Below are positions 1-5,097 of a DNA stretch of 5,097 nucleotides, piece after piece (positions within the stretch are counted from its first letter, which is position 1; each line of letters starts with the position of its first letter). The stretch is taken from contig BQMV01000282.1 of NCBI GenBank assembly GCA_022181005.1, positions 1 to 5,097 on the forward strand, written 5' to 3'. A program made the position numbers and the translations under genes. The notes under the pieces are model-generated. The model saw only the letters and a list, made by a program, of their open reading frames with translations, had not been told where the DNA came from and made no database searches. The stretch comes from Anaerolineaceae bacterium (lineage in GTDB: Bacteria > Chloroflexota > Anaerolineae > Anaerolineales > Villigracilaceae).

Positions 1-26
1 TTACCTACACGACGCTCTTCCGATCT
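1..26 (+). other. Residual Illumina read-1 sequencing adapter (artefact)
   Basis: Bases 4-26 match the last 23 bases of the standard Illumina read-1 adapter, ending in GCTCTTCCGATCT. Bases 1-2 also fit, with one mismatch at base 3. The orientation is adapter followed by insert, as expected at the start of an untrimmed read that became a contig end. This stretch is not genomic. It stays open in the frame of the following gene, so automatic translation would add about eight false residues. The adapter sequence is known from memory; the match itself is read directly. Confidence 0.96.
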
Positions 27-839
27 CGGGAAGCAGGCAGCGTCCCTTTTATTCGCCTCATGCTGCGTTCAAGCGCTGAGCAAAGTGTAGAAGAACCTAT
101 CTTCACCCTGCAAGCTATCATTGATGGACAATTTGACGCTGACCTGCGCAACTGGTGCGCGGCGGCGCGCAACTTTGAAACGTCCTTGCTTGTCGAATAC
201 GGAACGGAAGTCAACGGCGAATGGTTTTCGTGGAATGGCGTTTGGAACGGCGGGAATACAACGTTTGGATATGGCGACCCCAATGAACCAGATGGACCTG
301 AACGCTTCCGCGATGCCTATCGCCACATTGTCAAAACCTGCCGCGATGTAGGCGCAGAGAACATCATCTGGGTTTTTCACCTCAACGCCGAAGACTGGCC
401 GCAAGAGAGCTGGAACGCCTTTGAAAACTATTACCCTGGCGACGACTACATTGATTGGATTGGCATCAGTAACTATGGCGCGCAAACTCCGCAAGACGAT
501 TATTGCGATGAATTTCGTCTGGCTATGGACGCCGTCTATCCGCGTGTGGACTCTTTGACCCCTGATAAGCCTATTTTCATTGCCGAATTCGGCGTGACGA
601 AAAACAATCCGCTCTGCGACCAGGCGGAGTGGGCGCGCTCCGCCTTGACCGATATTACATCGTTTCGCTGGGCGCGTATCATTGCTTTCTCGTGGTGGAA
701 CGAATGGTGGCAAAACGACGACAACCCTATCAACGATACCACTATGCGCCTACAGGACAATCCTGAGCTTTCTTTTGTCTTTCAGGAGTTAGTAGGGAAT
801 AACCCTGTTGTAATCGGACAGCCTTCTCTGCTTCCATGA
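27..839 (+). CDS. GH26-like glycoside hydrolase (beta-mannanase family), 5'-truncated
   Basis: This is the C-terminal part of a secreted-type polysaccharide hydrolase of the GH26 (beta-mannanase) kind. The frame is open back to the adapter, and the residues before the first ATG (base 60), SVPFIRLM, match the GH26 strand that precedes the catalytic region. The ATG at 60 is therefore internal and the true start lies off the contig. Counting that Met as 1, the probable acid/base Glu is E50 in YGTEVNGEWFSWNG and the probable nucleophile is E176 in PIFIAEFGV. An IIWVFHLNA strand, DYIDWIGISNYG and a Trp-rich SWWNEWW segment also fit this TIM-barrel family. The His that usually precedes the acid/base Glu is Thr here, so the substrate may not be mannan. 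Any signal peptide or extra N-terminal domain would be in the missing part. No clear terminator follows. Confidence 0.85.
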   Translation, partial: REAGSVPFIRLMLRSSAEQSVEEPIFTLQAIIDGQFDADLRNWCAAARNFETSLLVEYGTEVNGEWFSWNGVWNGGNTTFGYGDPNEPDGPERFRDAYRHIVKTCRDVGAENIIWVFHLNAEDWPQESWNAFENYYPGDDYIDWIGISNYGAQTPQDDYCDEFRLAMDAVYPRVDSLTPDKPIFIAEFGVTKNNPLCDQAEWARSALTDITSFRWARIIAFSWWNEWWQNDDNPINDTTMRLQDNPELSFVFQELVGNNPVVIGQPSLLP

Positions 840-896
840 CTAAACTGCCCCGAAGGTCTATTTATTGCCATGAATGCTGGCGCTGTAGCGTAGCGA

Positions 897-906
897 AAAC
901 CCGCCC
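897..906 (-). repeat. GGGCGGGTTT repeat copy, hydrolase-vanZ gap
   Basis: On the minus strand these bases read GGGCGGGTTT, the same 10-mer found on the plus strand at 2165-2174 and 3466-3475. All three copies are outside genes. Here no matching second arm was seen, so this may be a half-copy. Confidence 0.45.
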
Positions 907-953
907 GCCGATGAACGGCAATGTCAATCTCAAAGGATCGCTTCGTAAAAATT

Positions 954-1343
954 ATGCCTAAACAAACCAATGTATTGCGGTGGTTCCCCGTACTTTTTTT
1001 GATGGCGGTTATTTTTTGGTTTTCCTCTCAGCCTTCGAATGAACTGCCAAATTTCAGCTGGGCTGATGCGCCAATTAAGAAACTGGCTCATATCCTGGAA
1101 TATGCGGCGCTGACGTTTTTCATTTGGCGCGCGCTGAGGTTTCAGAGAAAATATCGCTGGCTGGCATGGTTGATCGCGGTTGCATACGCCGCAACGGACG
1201 AATTTCACCAATCCTTTACGCCGGGCAGATTTCCCTCCGTATGGGATGTGGCTATCTTTGACAACCTAGGGGCGCTTATCAGCATATGGATCGCGCAACG
1301 CTTCTCAGATAGATGCGGCGAAAGCGTTTCGCGCGATCGCTGA
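954..1343 (+). CDS. VanZ-family membrane protein
   Basis: A small integral membrane protein of about 129 residues, of the VanZ-like family named after the teicoplanin-resistance accessory protein. Most bacterial members have no known function, so resistance should not be inferred. Family marks are FWFSSQP after the first hydrophobic segment (about residues 9-23), KLAHILEYAALTFFIWRAL (about 43-61), a third hydrophobic stretch (about 68-83), and the signature ATDEFHQSFTPGRFPSVWDV followed by DNLGALI in the last segment. The start is uncertain. ATG 954 places a short charged leader before the first membrane helix; ATG 921 would add 11 residues. Neither has a Shine-Dalgarno at normal spacing (AAAGGA at 932-937 is too far from 954). 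It lies about 115 bases after the hydrolase and converges on scpA, with 29 bases between stop codons. Confidence 0.85.
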   Translation: MPKQTNVLRWFPVLFLMAVIFWFSSQPSNELPNFSWADAPIKKLAHILEYAALTFFIWRALRFQRKYRWLAWLIAVAYAATDEFHQSFTPGRFPSVWDVAIFDNLGALISIWIAQRFSDRCGESVSRDR

Positions 1344-1372
1344 TGTTGGCTGATTCTCGCTCTCTTGCTTTT

Positions 1373-2143
1373 CTACTCAAACTCTAAATCTAGCTCTTCG
1401 CTGTCTGTCCACTCATCCGCGCGATTAATTTCGATGTCAGCGAAGAGCTCGTCTTGTTGAGCGTCGATGCGATAACGCTTAATCAGTTCGAGCATTGCCA
1501 GAAAGGTGACGACGATCTCCAGCCGCGACGCGCCTCCGCCCACCAGCGTGCGGAAAGTGACGCGTTGCGCTTCGCGCAAGATAGTCGCGATCAGATCGAT
1601 CTTTTCGCGGATTGTCACACGCGGCGGAGCGATCACAACCGCAAGGGGCTTCTTCTCTTTTTCGCGAGCGAAAGCCGCTTCTGCGGCGGCGACCAATTTC
1701 TCAAGCGTGAGATTGGTCAAATCTAATTTTGGCTCCACCTTCGGCGGCGGCGCGAGGCGGAGATGCGTTCGTAAGTTCGCGCCTTGCCGCGCCAACAGCC
1801 AGCCGCCGACTTCTTTAAAGCGTTTATATAACTTCAACTGATCAACTAGCGCCTGCCCAGCGTCTTCTTCGCCGGCTTCGCGCGCGGGCGGGCGCGGCAA
1901 TAACGCCTCTGATTTAATCTGCAATAGTTTTGCGGCGATCACGAGGAACGCGGAAATTTCGTCTGCGCTGAGATCGCCTGAAGCGTTGATGTACGCGAGA
2001 TACTGATCGGTCACGAGCGCAAGCGAAACAGCGGTAATATCCAACTCGGCGCGTTCAATGAGATCGAGCAATAGATCGAGCGGGCCCTCGTATATGGGCG
2101 TTTGGACGGTATAATTCAATTGGCGACCAAGCAGGTTTTCCAT
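1373..2143 (-). CDS. scpA: Segregation and condensation protein A (ScpA)
   Basis: This is the kleisin subunit of the bacterial SMC-ScpAB condensin, a cytoplasmic, DNA-associated complex that compacts and separates new chromosomes. ScpA bridges the SMC heads and binds ScpB. At 256 residues its length is normal. The N-terminal signature YEGPLDLLLDLIE (residues 18-30) is followed by LDITAVSLALVTDQYLAYI and the helix LVIAAKLLQIKSEALLP (67-83). A variable charged linker follows. The C-terminal winged helix ends in VVTFLAMLELIKRYRIDAQQ (about 211-230), and the protein finishes in an acidic tail. The start is ATG at 2143, with no Shine-Dalgarno. A TATAAT box lies only 8 bases upstream, so the mRNA is probably leaderless or nearly so. 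It diverges from moaC. scpB, often next to scpA, is not downstream, where a convergent vanZ-like gene sits. Confidence 0.95.
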   Translation of the reverse strand: MENLLGRQLNYTVQTPIYEGPLDLLLDLIERAELDITAVSLALVTDQYLAYINASGDLSADEISAFLVIAAKLLQIKSEALLPRPPAREAGEEDAGQALVDQLKLYKRFKEVGGWLLARQGANLRTHLRLAPPPKVEPKLDLTNLTLEKLVAAAEAAFAREKEKKPLAVVIAPPRVTIREKIDLIATILREAQRVTFRTLVGGGASRLEIVVTFLAMLELIKRYRIDAQQDELFADIEINRADEWTDSEELDLEFE

Positions 2144-2151
2144 GAAGCGAG

Positions 2152-2180
2152 ATTATAGTAGACTGGGCGGGTTTTGAAAA
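2152..2180 (-). promoter_or_regulatory. Predicted scpA promoter (leaderless)
   Basis: On the minus strand, a perfect -10 box TATAAT (2157-2152) has a -35 box TTTTCA (2180-2175, 4 of 6 matches to TTGACA) exactly 17 bases upstream. The gap from the -10 box to the ATG is 8 bases, so transcription should start at or 1-2 bases before the start codon. A consensus TTGACA also lies at 2188-2183, but its 25-base spacer is too long. Prediction only. Confidence 0.65.
2165..2174 (+). repeat. GGGCGGGTTT repeat copy, scpA-moaC gap
   Basis: The same 10-mer as at 897-906 (minus) and 3466-3475. It overlaps the left arm of the palindrome at 2170-2182 and reaches the first base of the moaC -35 box. Both this copy and the one at 3466 are preceded by GAC plus one base (GACT here, GACA there), so the similarity extends slightly beyond the core. 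Confidence 0.45.
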
Positions 2181-2182
2181 CC
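2170..2182. repeat. Perfect palindrome between scpA and moaC
   Basis: GGTTTTGAAAACC is a perfect inverted repeat with 6-base arms around a central G. It contains both divergent -35 boxes and sits near the middle of the 65-base gap. It could be an operator that controls both genes, or half of a dispersed intergenic repeat: the 10-mer shared with two other gaps overlaps its left arm. No regulator gene is adjacent. Confidence 0.6.
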
Positions 2183-2202
2183 TGTCAAGTCTCAGATATA
2201 AT
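2174..2202 (+). promoter_or_regulatory. Predicted moaCDE promoter (leaderless)
   Basis: The -35 box TTGAAA (2174-2179, 5 of 6 matches) and a perfect -10 box TATAAT (2197-2202) are separated by 17 bases. Only 6 bases lie between the -10 box and the moaC ATG, so the predicted first transcribed base is the A of the start codon. No Shine-Dalgarno precedes moaC, which agrees with a leaderless mRNA. The -35 box overlaps the -35 box of the divergent scpA promoter by six bases. Confidence 0.7.
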
Positions 2203-2208
2203 CTCCCT

Positions 2209-2685
2209 ATGTCGAAGTTAACTCACCTTGATGAGCGCGGTAATGCAAAGATGGTGGACGTGAGTCGCAAACCAGACTCTGAACGAGTTGCGATTGCGCG
2301 CGGTGAAATTTGGATGAAGAAGACGACGCTGGATTTAATTCGCGCCGGACAAATTAAGAAAGGGGATGTCTTAACCGTCGCGCAGATCGCTGGAATCGCC
2401 GCCTCAAAACGAACCTCTGATCTGATTCCGCTTTGTCATCCTCTCTCGCTCTCGAATGTGGATATAGATTTCACGCTGGACGAATCGCTGCCCGGCGTAA
2501 TCGTCACCGCCGCTGTGAAAACTGTCGGCAAAACGGGCGTCGAGATGGAGGCTCTGACCGCGGTCTCTGTTGCCGCGCTCACAATCTACGATATGGCGAA
2601 AGCCGCCGAGAAAACGATGCGGATTCAAAATATCCGCTTGCTTGAAAAGCAGGGCGGGCAGAGCGGCAATGTGATGAACGAGTAG
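2209..2685 (+). CDS. moaC: Cyclic pyranopterin monophosphate synthase MoaC
   Basis: MoaC works with MoaA to turn GTP into cyclic pyranopterin monophosphate: MoaA makes 3',8-cyclo-dihydro-GTP and MoaC converts it. It is a cytoplasmic enzyme, a hexamer in known members. The 158-residue length is typical. Conserved blocks are [13 protein letters not shown] (68-80) and [20 protein letters not shown] (107-126), followed by YDMAKA. Residues I recall as important in the E. coli enzyme fall at the same numbers here: K51, H77, E112-M113-E114, D128 and K131, so the protein looks active. It is first in a moaC-moaD-moaE run, 30 bases before moaD. The start is ATG at 2209; it has no Shine-Dalgarno and a -10 box 6 bases upstream, pointing to a leaderless message. 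Confidence 0.97.
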   Translation: MSKLTHLDERGNAKMVDVSRKPDSERVAIARGEIWMKKTTLDLIRAGQIKKGDVLTVAQIAGIAASKRTSDLIPLCHPLSLSNVDIDFTLDESLPGVIVTAAVKTVGKTGVEMEALTAVSVAALTIYDMAKAAEKTMRIQNIRLLEKQGGQSGNVMNE

Positions 2686-2715
2686 ATAAATACAATGTGC
2701 GTAGGCAGGTAAAGA

Positions 2716-2964
2716 ATGAATCGCGTAAAATTGCTTTTTTTTGCAGCCCTCCGCGAGCGGATGGGAACCAGAACGCTGGATTTGGATTTGCCAGCGGGCT
2801 TGACGGTACACGGGCTAAAAGCCAGATTTTTGGACGAATATCCAGAAATGAGCGAGTCTATGAAAAGCGTATTGATCGCGGTAAATCGCGAATATGCGTC
2901 TGATGAAACGCTCATCCCATTAAATGCGGAGATCGGCTTGTTTCCTCCTGTGTCTGGCGGGTGA
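2716..2964 (+). CDS. moaD: Molybdopterin synthase small (sulfur carrier) subunit MoaD
   Basis: A ubiquitin-like sulfur carrier of 82 residues. Its C-terminal Gly-Gly is activated by an MoeB-type enzyme and becomes a thiocarboxylate, which supplies the dithiolene sulfurs of molybdopterin inside the MoaD-MoaE complex. The sequence shows a beta-grasp start (VKLLFFAALRERMG, 4-17), a TVHGLKARFLDEYP helix, VLIAVNREYA in the middle and the diagnostic end GLFPPVSGG. The moaC and moaE neighbours make MoaD more likely than ThiS or another family member. The start is ATG at 2716, with a short AGG (2707-2709) 6 bases upstream. The stop overlaps the possible GTG start of moaE, which suggests coupled translation and equal amounts of both subunits. 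Confidence 0.95.
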   Translation: MNRVKLLFFAALRERMGTRTLDLDLPAGLTVHGLKARFLDEYPEMSESMKSVLIAVNREYASDETLIPLNAEIGLFPPVSGG

Positions 2965-3440
2965 CTTTCAACATGCAATCTTCCGGTCTACCAACTGTTT
3001 TTGCCGTCATCGAAGACGAAATTGACTTAAATGCTCTGCTCGCGCGGATCACGCTCGTGTCTACCGGCGCGGCGGCGATCTTTACCGGCATGGTGCGCGG
3101 CGAGACCAAGCGCGGCGAAGAGCGTCAAACCGAATATCTCGAATATGAAGCGTACATTCCAATGGCGGAAGAGAAGATGAGGCAGGTTGCAGATGAAATC
3201 CGCGCGCAGTGGAGCGCCGTGGAGGGAATCGCCATCGTGCAGCGGATCGGCATGCTCTACCCGAAAACTCCGACGGTGTTGATCGCTTGCACTGCTGCGC
3301 ATCGCGACACGGGCGTTTTTGAAGCCGCGCGATATGGAATTGACCGCCTTAAAGAAATTGTCCCGATTTGGAAGAAGGAAGTGAGTCCTGACGGAGGATT
3401 CTGGATAGAGGGAGAATATGCGCCTAAGGCGGGCGAATAG
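2961..3440 (+). CDS. moaE: Molybdopterin synthase catalytic (large) subunit MoaE
   Basis: MoaE binds cyclic pyranopterin monophosphate and takes sulfur from MoaD thiocarboxylate to form molybdopterin. Counting from GTG 2961 it has 159 residues. Family blocks are IFTGMVRGETK (40-50), LEYEAYIPMAEEKM (60-73), the AAHRDTGVFEAARYGIDRLK segment (112-131) and PIWKKE (135-140). K131 and K138 have the 7-residue spacing of the two essential lysines of E. coli MoaE (K119 and K126 from memory), and H114-R115 fits its conserved His-Arg. Position 95 is Gln in VQRIG, where His is common. Two starts are possible. GTG 2961 overlaps the moaD stop as GTGA. ATG 2973 follows GGTGA (2960-2964) by 8 bases and gives 155 residues. 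I cannot decide between them. Confidence 0.96.
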   Translation: MTFNMQSSGLPTVFAVIEDEIDLNALLARITLVSTGAAAIFTGMVRGETKRGEERQTEYLEYEAYIPMAEEKMRQVADEIRAQWSAVEGIAIVQRIGMLYPKTPTVLIACTAAHRDTGVFEAARYGIDRLKEIVPIWKKEVSPDGGFWIEGEYAPKAGE

Positions 3441-3465
3441 GCTTTACTCCACTTTGTTTGGGACA

Positions 3466-3489
3466 GGGCGGGTTTCGTGACGAGCCGCC
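3466..3489 (+). repeat. GGGCGGGTTT repeat copy with imperfect hairpin, moaE-fabF gap
   Basis: The 10-mer GGGCGGGTTT (3466-3475) begins an imperfect inverted repeat: GGCGG (3467-3471) pairs with CCGCC (3485-3489), and inside it TCGT (3475-3478) is complementary to ACGA (3480-3483) around one G. AT-rich sequence follows but no clear T-run, so a factor-independent terminator is not well supported. It could separate the moa operon from fabF, or be a copy of a dispersed repeat. No convincing promoter was found in the rest of this gap. Confidence 0.5.
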
Positions 3490-3531
3490 TAAATAAGTGT
3501 TAATGATAGTGTTCTTTTAGATTCGATCAAT

Positions 3532-3537
3532 GGAGAG
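3532..3537 (+). promoter_or_regulatory. Shine-Dalgarno of the fabF-type gene
   Basis: GGAGAG lies 5 bases before the ATG at 3543 and fixes that start. It contrasts with moaC and scpA, which have none. Confidence 0.8.
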
Positions 3538-3542
3538 CGAAT

Positions 3543-4778
3543 ATGGAGAAAATTGTCATCACCGGTATGGGGACCGTGAACCCGCTAGGGTTGAACGTAA
3601 GCGAGTCTTGGAGCAATATCGTCAACGGCGTTTCGGGCGTGGGTCCGATAACCTTGTTCGACTCGAGTCTGCATAACGTTCGTATTGCGGCGGAAGTGAA
3701 GAACTTCAAGCCTGAGGACTATATGGACGCGCGCGAAGCGCGGCGGCGCGACCGTTTTGAACAGTTAGGCGCGGCGGCGATCAAGCAGACGCTTGATGAT
3801 TCGGGGTTGGAAATCACGGAAGCGAATGCTGCGCGCATTGGCGTAGTGGTTTCTTCGGCGATCGGCGGCTTAACTTCGCTTGTAGATGCGATACTTATTA
3901 ATGAGAAGGAAGGACCTCGACGCGTCAGCCCGTTTTTGATCCCGATGATGATGGCGAACGGCGCAGCAGGATTATGCGCGATTGATCATGGCATTAAGGG
4001 TCCATCGCTTTCGGTCGCTTCGGCGTGCGCTTCGGGCGCAGATGGGATTGGTATGGCGTGGATGATGTTGCGGGCGGGAATGATTGACGCGGCGATCGCT
4101 GGCGCGGCGGAGGCGACAGTCTGCTCTGTGGCGGTCGCGGCGTTTGATCGCGTCGGCGCTATGTCGAGACGAAACGAGGATTATTCGATGACGCCGCAGC
4201 CGTTCGACAAGAATCGCGATGGGCTTGTGATGGGCGAAGGCGCGGCAACGTTGATGTTGGAACGCGAGTCTTTTGCGAAGGCGCGCGGCGCGCGAATATT
4301 GGCTGAGATTGCCGGCTATGGCTCCACTGCAGACGCTTTCCATATTACTGCGCCGCATGAGAACGGGGCAGGCGGGGCGGCGGCGATTCGTTTAGCGTTG
4401 GAAACAGCTGGCGCCGCTGTGGATGAAGTAGGCTATATCAATGCGCACGGCACAGGCACCGCATTAAACGATATGTCGGAGACGCGTGCGATTAAAGCCG
4501 CTTTTGGCGGGCAGGCGTATAAAATCCCGGTCTCTTCTACCAAATCCATGACTGGGCATATTATGGGGGCGACCGGGGCGTTGGAGGCGATTCTTTGCGT
4601 GCAGGCGGTGCGCGAAGGCATTCTGCCGCCTACAATTCATTACGAGACTCCCGACCCCGAATGCGATTTGGATTATATTCCGAATAAAGCGCGTGAGAAG
4701 AAGATTGCACTGGCGATCAGCAACGCTTTTGGGTTTGGCTGCCATAATGCGGTGTTGGCAATACGGAAATACTCGTAA
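3543..4778 (+). CDS. fabF: Beta-ketoacyl-ACP synthase II (FabF/KAS II type)
   Basis: A condensing enzyme of type II fatty-acid synthesis: it takes an acyl chain from acyl-ACP onto its Cys and condenses it with malonyl-ACP, releasing CO2 and lengthening the chain by two carbons. It is cytoplasmic and normally a dimer. The 411 residues match FabF closely. The Cys-His-His triad is complete: C162 in SACASGADGIG, H302 in NAHGTGTALND and H339 in KSMTGHIMGATGALEA, with K334 beside it. The intact Cys excludes a chain-length-factor-like inactive partner. The gate loop near the C-terminus is FGFGCHN (396-402), where FGFGGTN or FGFGGHN is usual. The start is set by GGAGAG. It lies 102 bases after moaE, so it may have its own promoter. 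A specialised KAS for another pathway cannot be excluded, but no ACP or other biosynthetic genes are nearby. Confidence 0.92.
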   Translation: MEKIVITGMGTVNPLGLNVSESWSNIVNGVSGVGPITLFDSSLHNVRIAAEVKNFKPEDYMDAREARRRDRFEQLGAAAIKQTLDDSGLEITEANAARIGVVVSSAIGGLTSLVDAILINEKEGPRRVSPFLIPMMMANGAAGLCAIDHGIKGPSLSVASACASGADGIGMAWMMLRAGMIDAAIAGAAEATVCSVAVAAFDRVGAMSRRNEDYSMTPQPFDKNRDGLVMGEGAATLMLERESFAKARGARILAEIAGYGSTADAFHITAPHENGAGGAAAIRLALETAGAAVDEVGYINAHGTGTALNDMSETRAIKAAFGGQAYKIPVSSTKSMTGHIMGATGALEAILCVQAVREGILPPTIHYETPDPECDLDYIPNKAREKKIALAISNAFGFGCHNAVLAIRKYS

Positions 4779-4783
4779 AAGAT

Positions 4784-4846
4784 CGACTTTCCCTGCGAAG
4801 ATCGTGGAATTCTTTTGGAAACCGACTTGCCCGCATGGGAAAGTCG
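4784..4846. repeat. Inverted repeat between fabF and rplS
   Basis: The left arm (4784-4797) and right arm (4832-4846) are complementary over 14 base pairs: ten continuous pairs (CGACTTTCCC with GGGAAAGTCG), one bulged T at 4836, then four more. The loop is 34 bases. No T-run follows, so it is a poor classical terminator, although it could form in the fabF 3' end. The right arm covers most of the spacer of the predicted rplS promoter. CGACTT also recurs at 4823-4828 in direct orientation. Confidence 0.7.
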
Positions 4847-4855
4847 TGCTATAAT
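4827..4855 (+). promoter_or_regulatory. Predicted rplS promoter (extended -10)
   Basis: The -10 box TATAAT (4850-4855) is perfect and is preceded by TGC, giving an extended -10. The -35 box TTGCCC (4827-4832) has 4 of 6 matches and sits 17 bases upstream. Transcription should begin near 4862, leaving a leader of about 47 bases. The strength suits a ribosomal protein gene. Prediction from motifs only. Confidence 0.7.
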
Positions 4856-4893
4856 CCGCCGTCGCTTAATAGAAATCAAACATTACTTAGTTT

Positions 4894-4900
4894 AAGGAAG
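4894..4900 (+). promoter_or_regulatory. Shine-Dalgarno of rplS
   Basis: AAGGAAG lies 8 bases before the ATG at 4909 and supports that start. The 47-base leader shows no strong hairpin; only a weak AAAC/GTTT pairing precedes this site. Confidence 0.75.
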
Positions 4901-4908
4901 AAAGCAAA

Positions 4909-5097
4909 ATGTCAAACGTATTACAAGCTCCCGACGCCGTTCGCAATGAAGCGAACCCCGCAATTCGCCCGGGTGATCCGGTCAGCGTCTACGTGAAGAT
5001 CAAAGAAGGCGACCGCGAGCGCAGTCAGGTATCGAAAGGCACCGTGATCCGGTTGCGTAAGGGCGGATCGCAAGAAGCGGTTACTGTTCGGCGCACC
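4909..5097 (+). CDS. rplS: 50S ribosomal protein L19 (bL19), 3'-truncated by the window
   Basis: The first 63 codons of bL19, a protein at the 30S-50S interface of the large subunit. The core [20 protein letters not shown] (19-38) matches the family signature RPGD.V.V.VK..EG.RER, and [14 protein letters not shown] followed by VTVRR fits the next strands. Family members run to about 115 residues, so roughly half is present and the C-terminal RNA-binding part lies beyond the window. The usual VFEG turn is VSKG here, a modest departure. It has its own promoter and Shine-Dalgarno and is probably transcribed apart from fabF. In many bacteria rplS follows trmD and rimM; here a fatty-acid gene precedes it. 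Confidence 0.9.
   Translation, partial: MSNVLQAPDAVRNEANPAIRPGDPVSVYVKIKEGDRERSQVSKGTVIRLRKGGSQEAVTVRRT

Noticed and set aside
69..713. Long minus-strand open frame opposite the GH26-like gene
   Set aside because: Its translation has no recognisable domain, and the plus-strand frame carries clear GH26 motifs across the same bases. It is a shadow of the real gene.
1333..1340. GCGATCGC octamer (HIP1-like), seen again near 4092-4099
   Set aside because: Two copies in 5 kb of GATC- and GCG-rich coding sequence is only a mild excess and does not resemble the density seen in cyanobacteria.
954..1343. VanZ as a glycopeptide-resistance gene
   Set aside because: No vanH/A/X-type genes are nearby, and most VanZ-family proteins are unrelated to resistance.
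1352..1412. C/T-rich, G-poor stretch just after the vanZ-like stop, resembling a Rho loading site
   Set aside because: It is largely the complement of the Glu/Asp codons of the acidic ScpA tail, so the composition is explained by coding on the other strand.
2183..2188. Consensus TTGACA (minus strand) as the scpA -35 box
   Set aside because: Its distance to the TATAAT box is 25 bases, far from the usual 16-18. The TTTTCA box with a 17-base spacer fits better.
3490..3531. Possible fabF promoter in the AT-rich stretch after the hairpin
   Set aside because: Weak -10-like strings such as GATAGT have no acceptable -35 box at the right distance, so no promoter was called.
3728..3740. CGCGC-GAA-GCGCG hairpin early in fabF
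   Set aside because: It lies in coding sequence made of Ala/Arg codons, and short GC palindromes are expected there.

Overview
The window looks like one end of an assembled contig from an environmental bacterium. The mix of a GH26-like glycosidase, a VanZ-family protein, ScpA, a moaCDE cluster, a KAS II synthase and bL19, together with two apparently leaderless genes, fits a Chloroflexota (Anaerolineae-like) genome. That placement is inference from general resemblance, not a search. No phage, transposon, CRISPR array, tRNA or rRNA was seen. This is mostly core metabolism, and I did not find a new multi-gene system.

Layout. Bases 1-26 are almost certainly leftover Illumina read-1 adapter, not genome. 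The real sequence starts near base 27, inside a 5'-truncated GH26-like glycoside hydrolase (27-839, +). A small VanZ-family membrane protein follows (954-1343, +). scpA (1373-2143, -) converges on it. scpA diverges from a molybdenum-cofactor cluster moaC-moaD-moaE (2209-3440, +). Next come a FabF-type beta-ketoacyl-ACP synthase (3543-4778, +) and the 5' part of rplS (4909 to the window end, +). No stretch over 300 bases lacks a gene; the longest gaps are about 115 and 130 bases.

How the genes work together. MoaC makes cyclic pyranopterin monophosphate. MoaD and MoaE form molybdopterin synthase, which converts it to molybdopterin, so three consecutive Moco steps are encoded as a tight operon. 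moaA is not visible. ScpA is the kleisin of the SMC-ScpAB condensin; its usual partner scpB is not next to it. FabF elongates fatty acids. bL19 is a large-subunit ribosomal protein.

The most interesting parts are between the genes. The 65-bp scpA/moaC gap holds two good sigma-70-type promoters pointing apart. Their -35 boxes overlap inside a perfect palindrome, and both would start transcription at or next to the start codon. The 10-mer GGGCGGGTTT occurs in three separate gaps and was not seen inside any gene, which suggests a dispersed short intergenic repeat. A long inverted repeat overlaps the rplS promoter.
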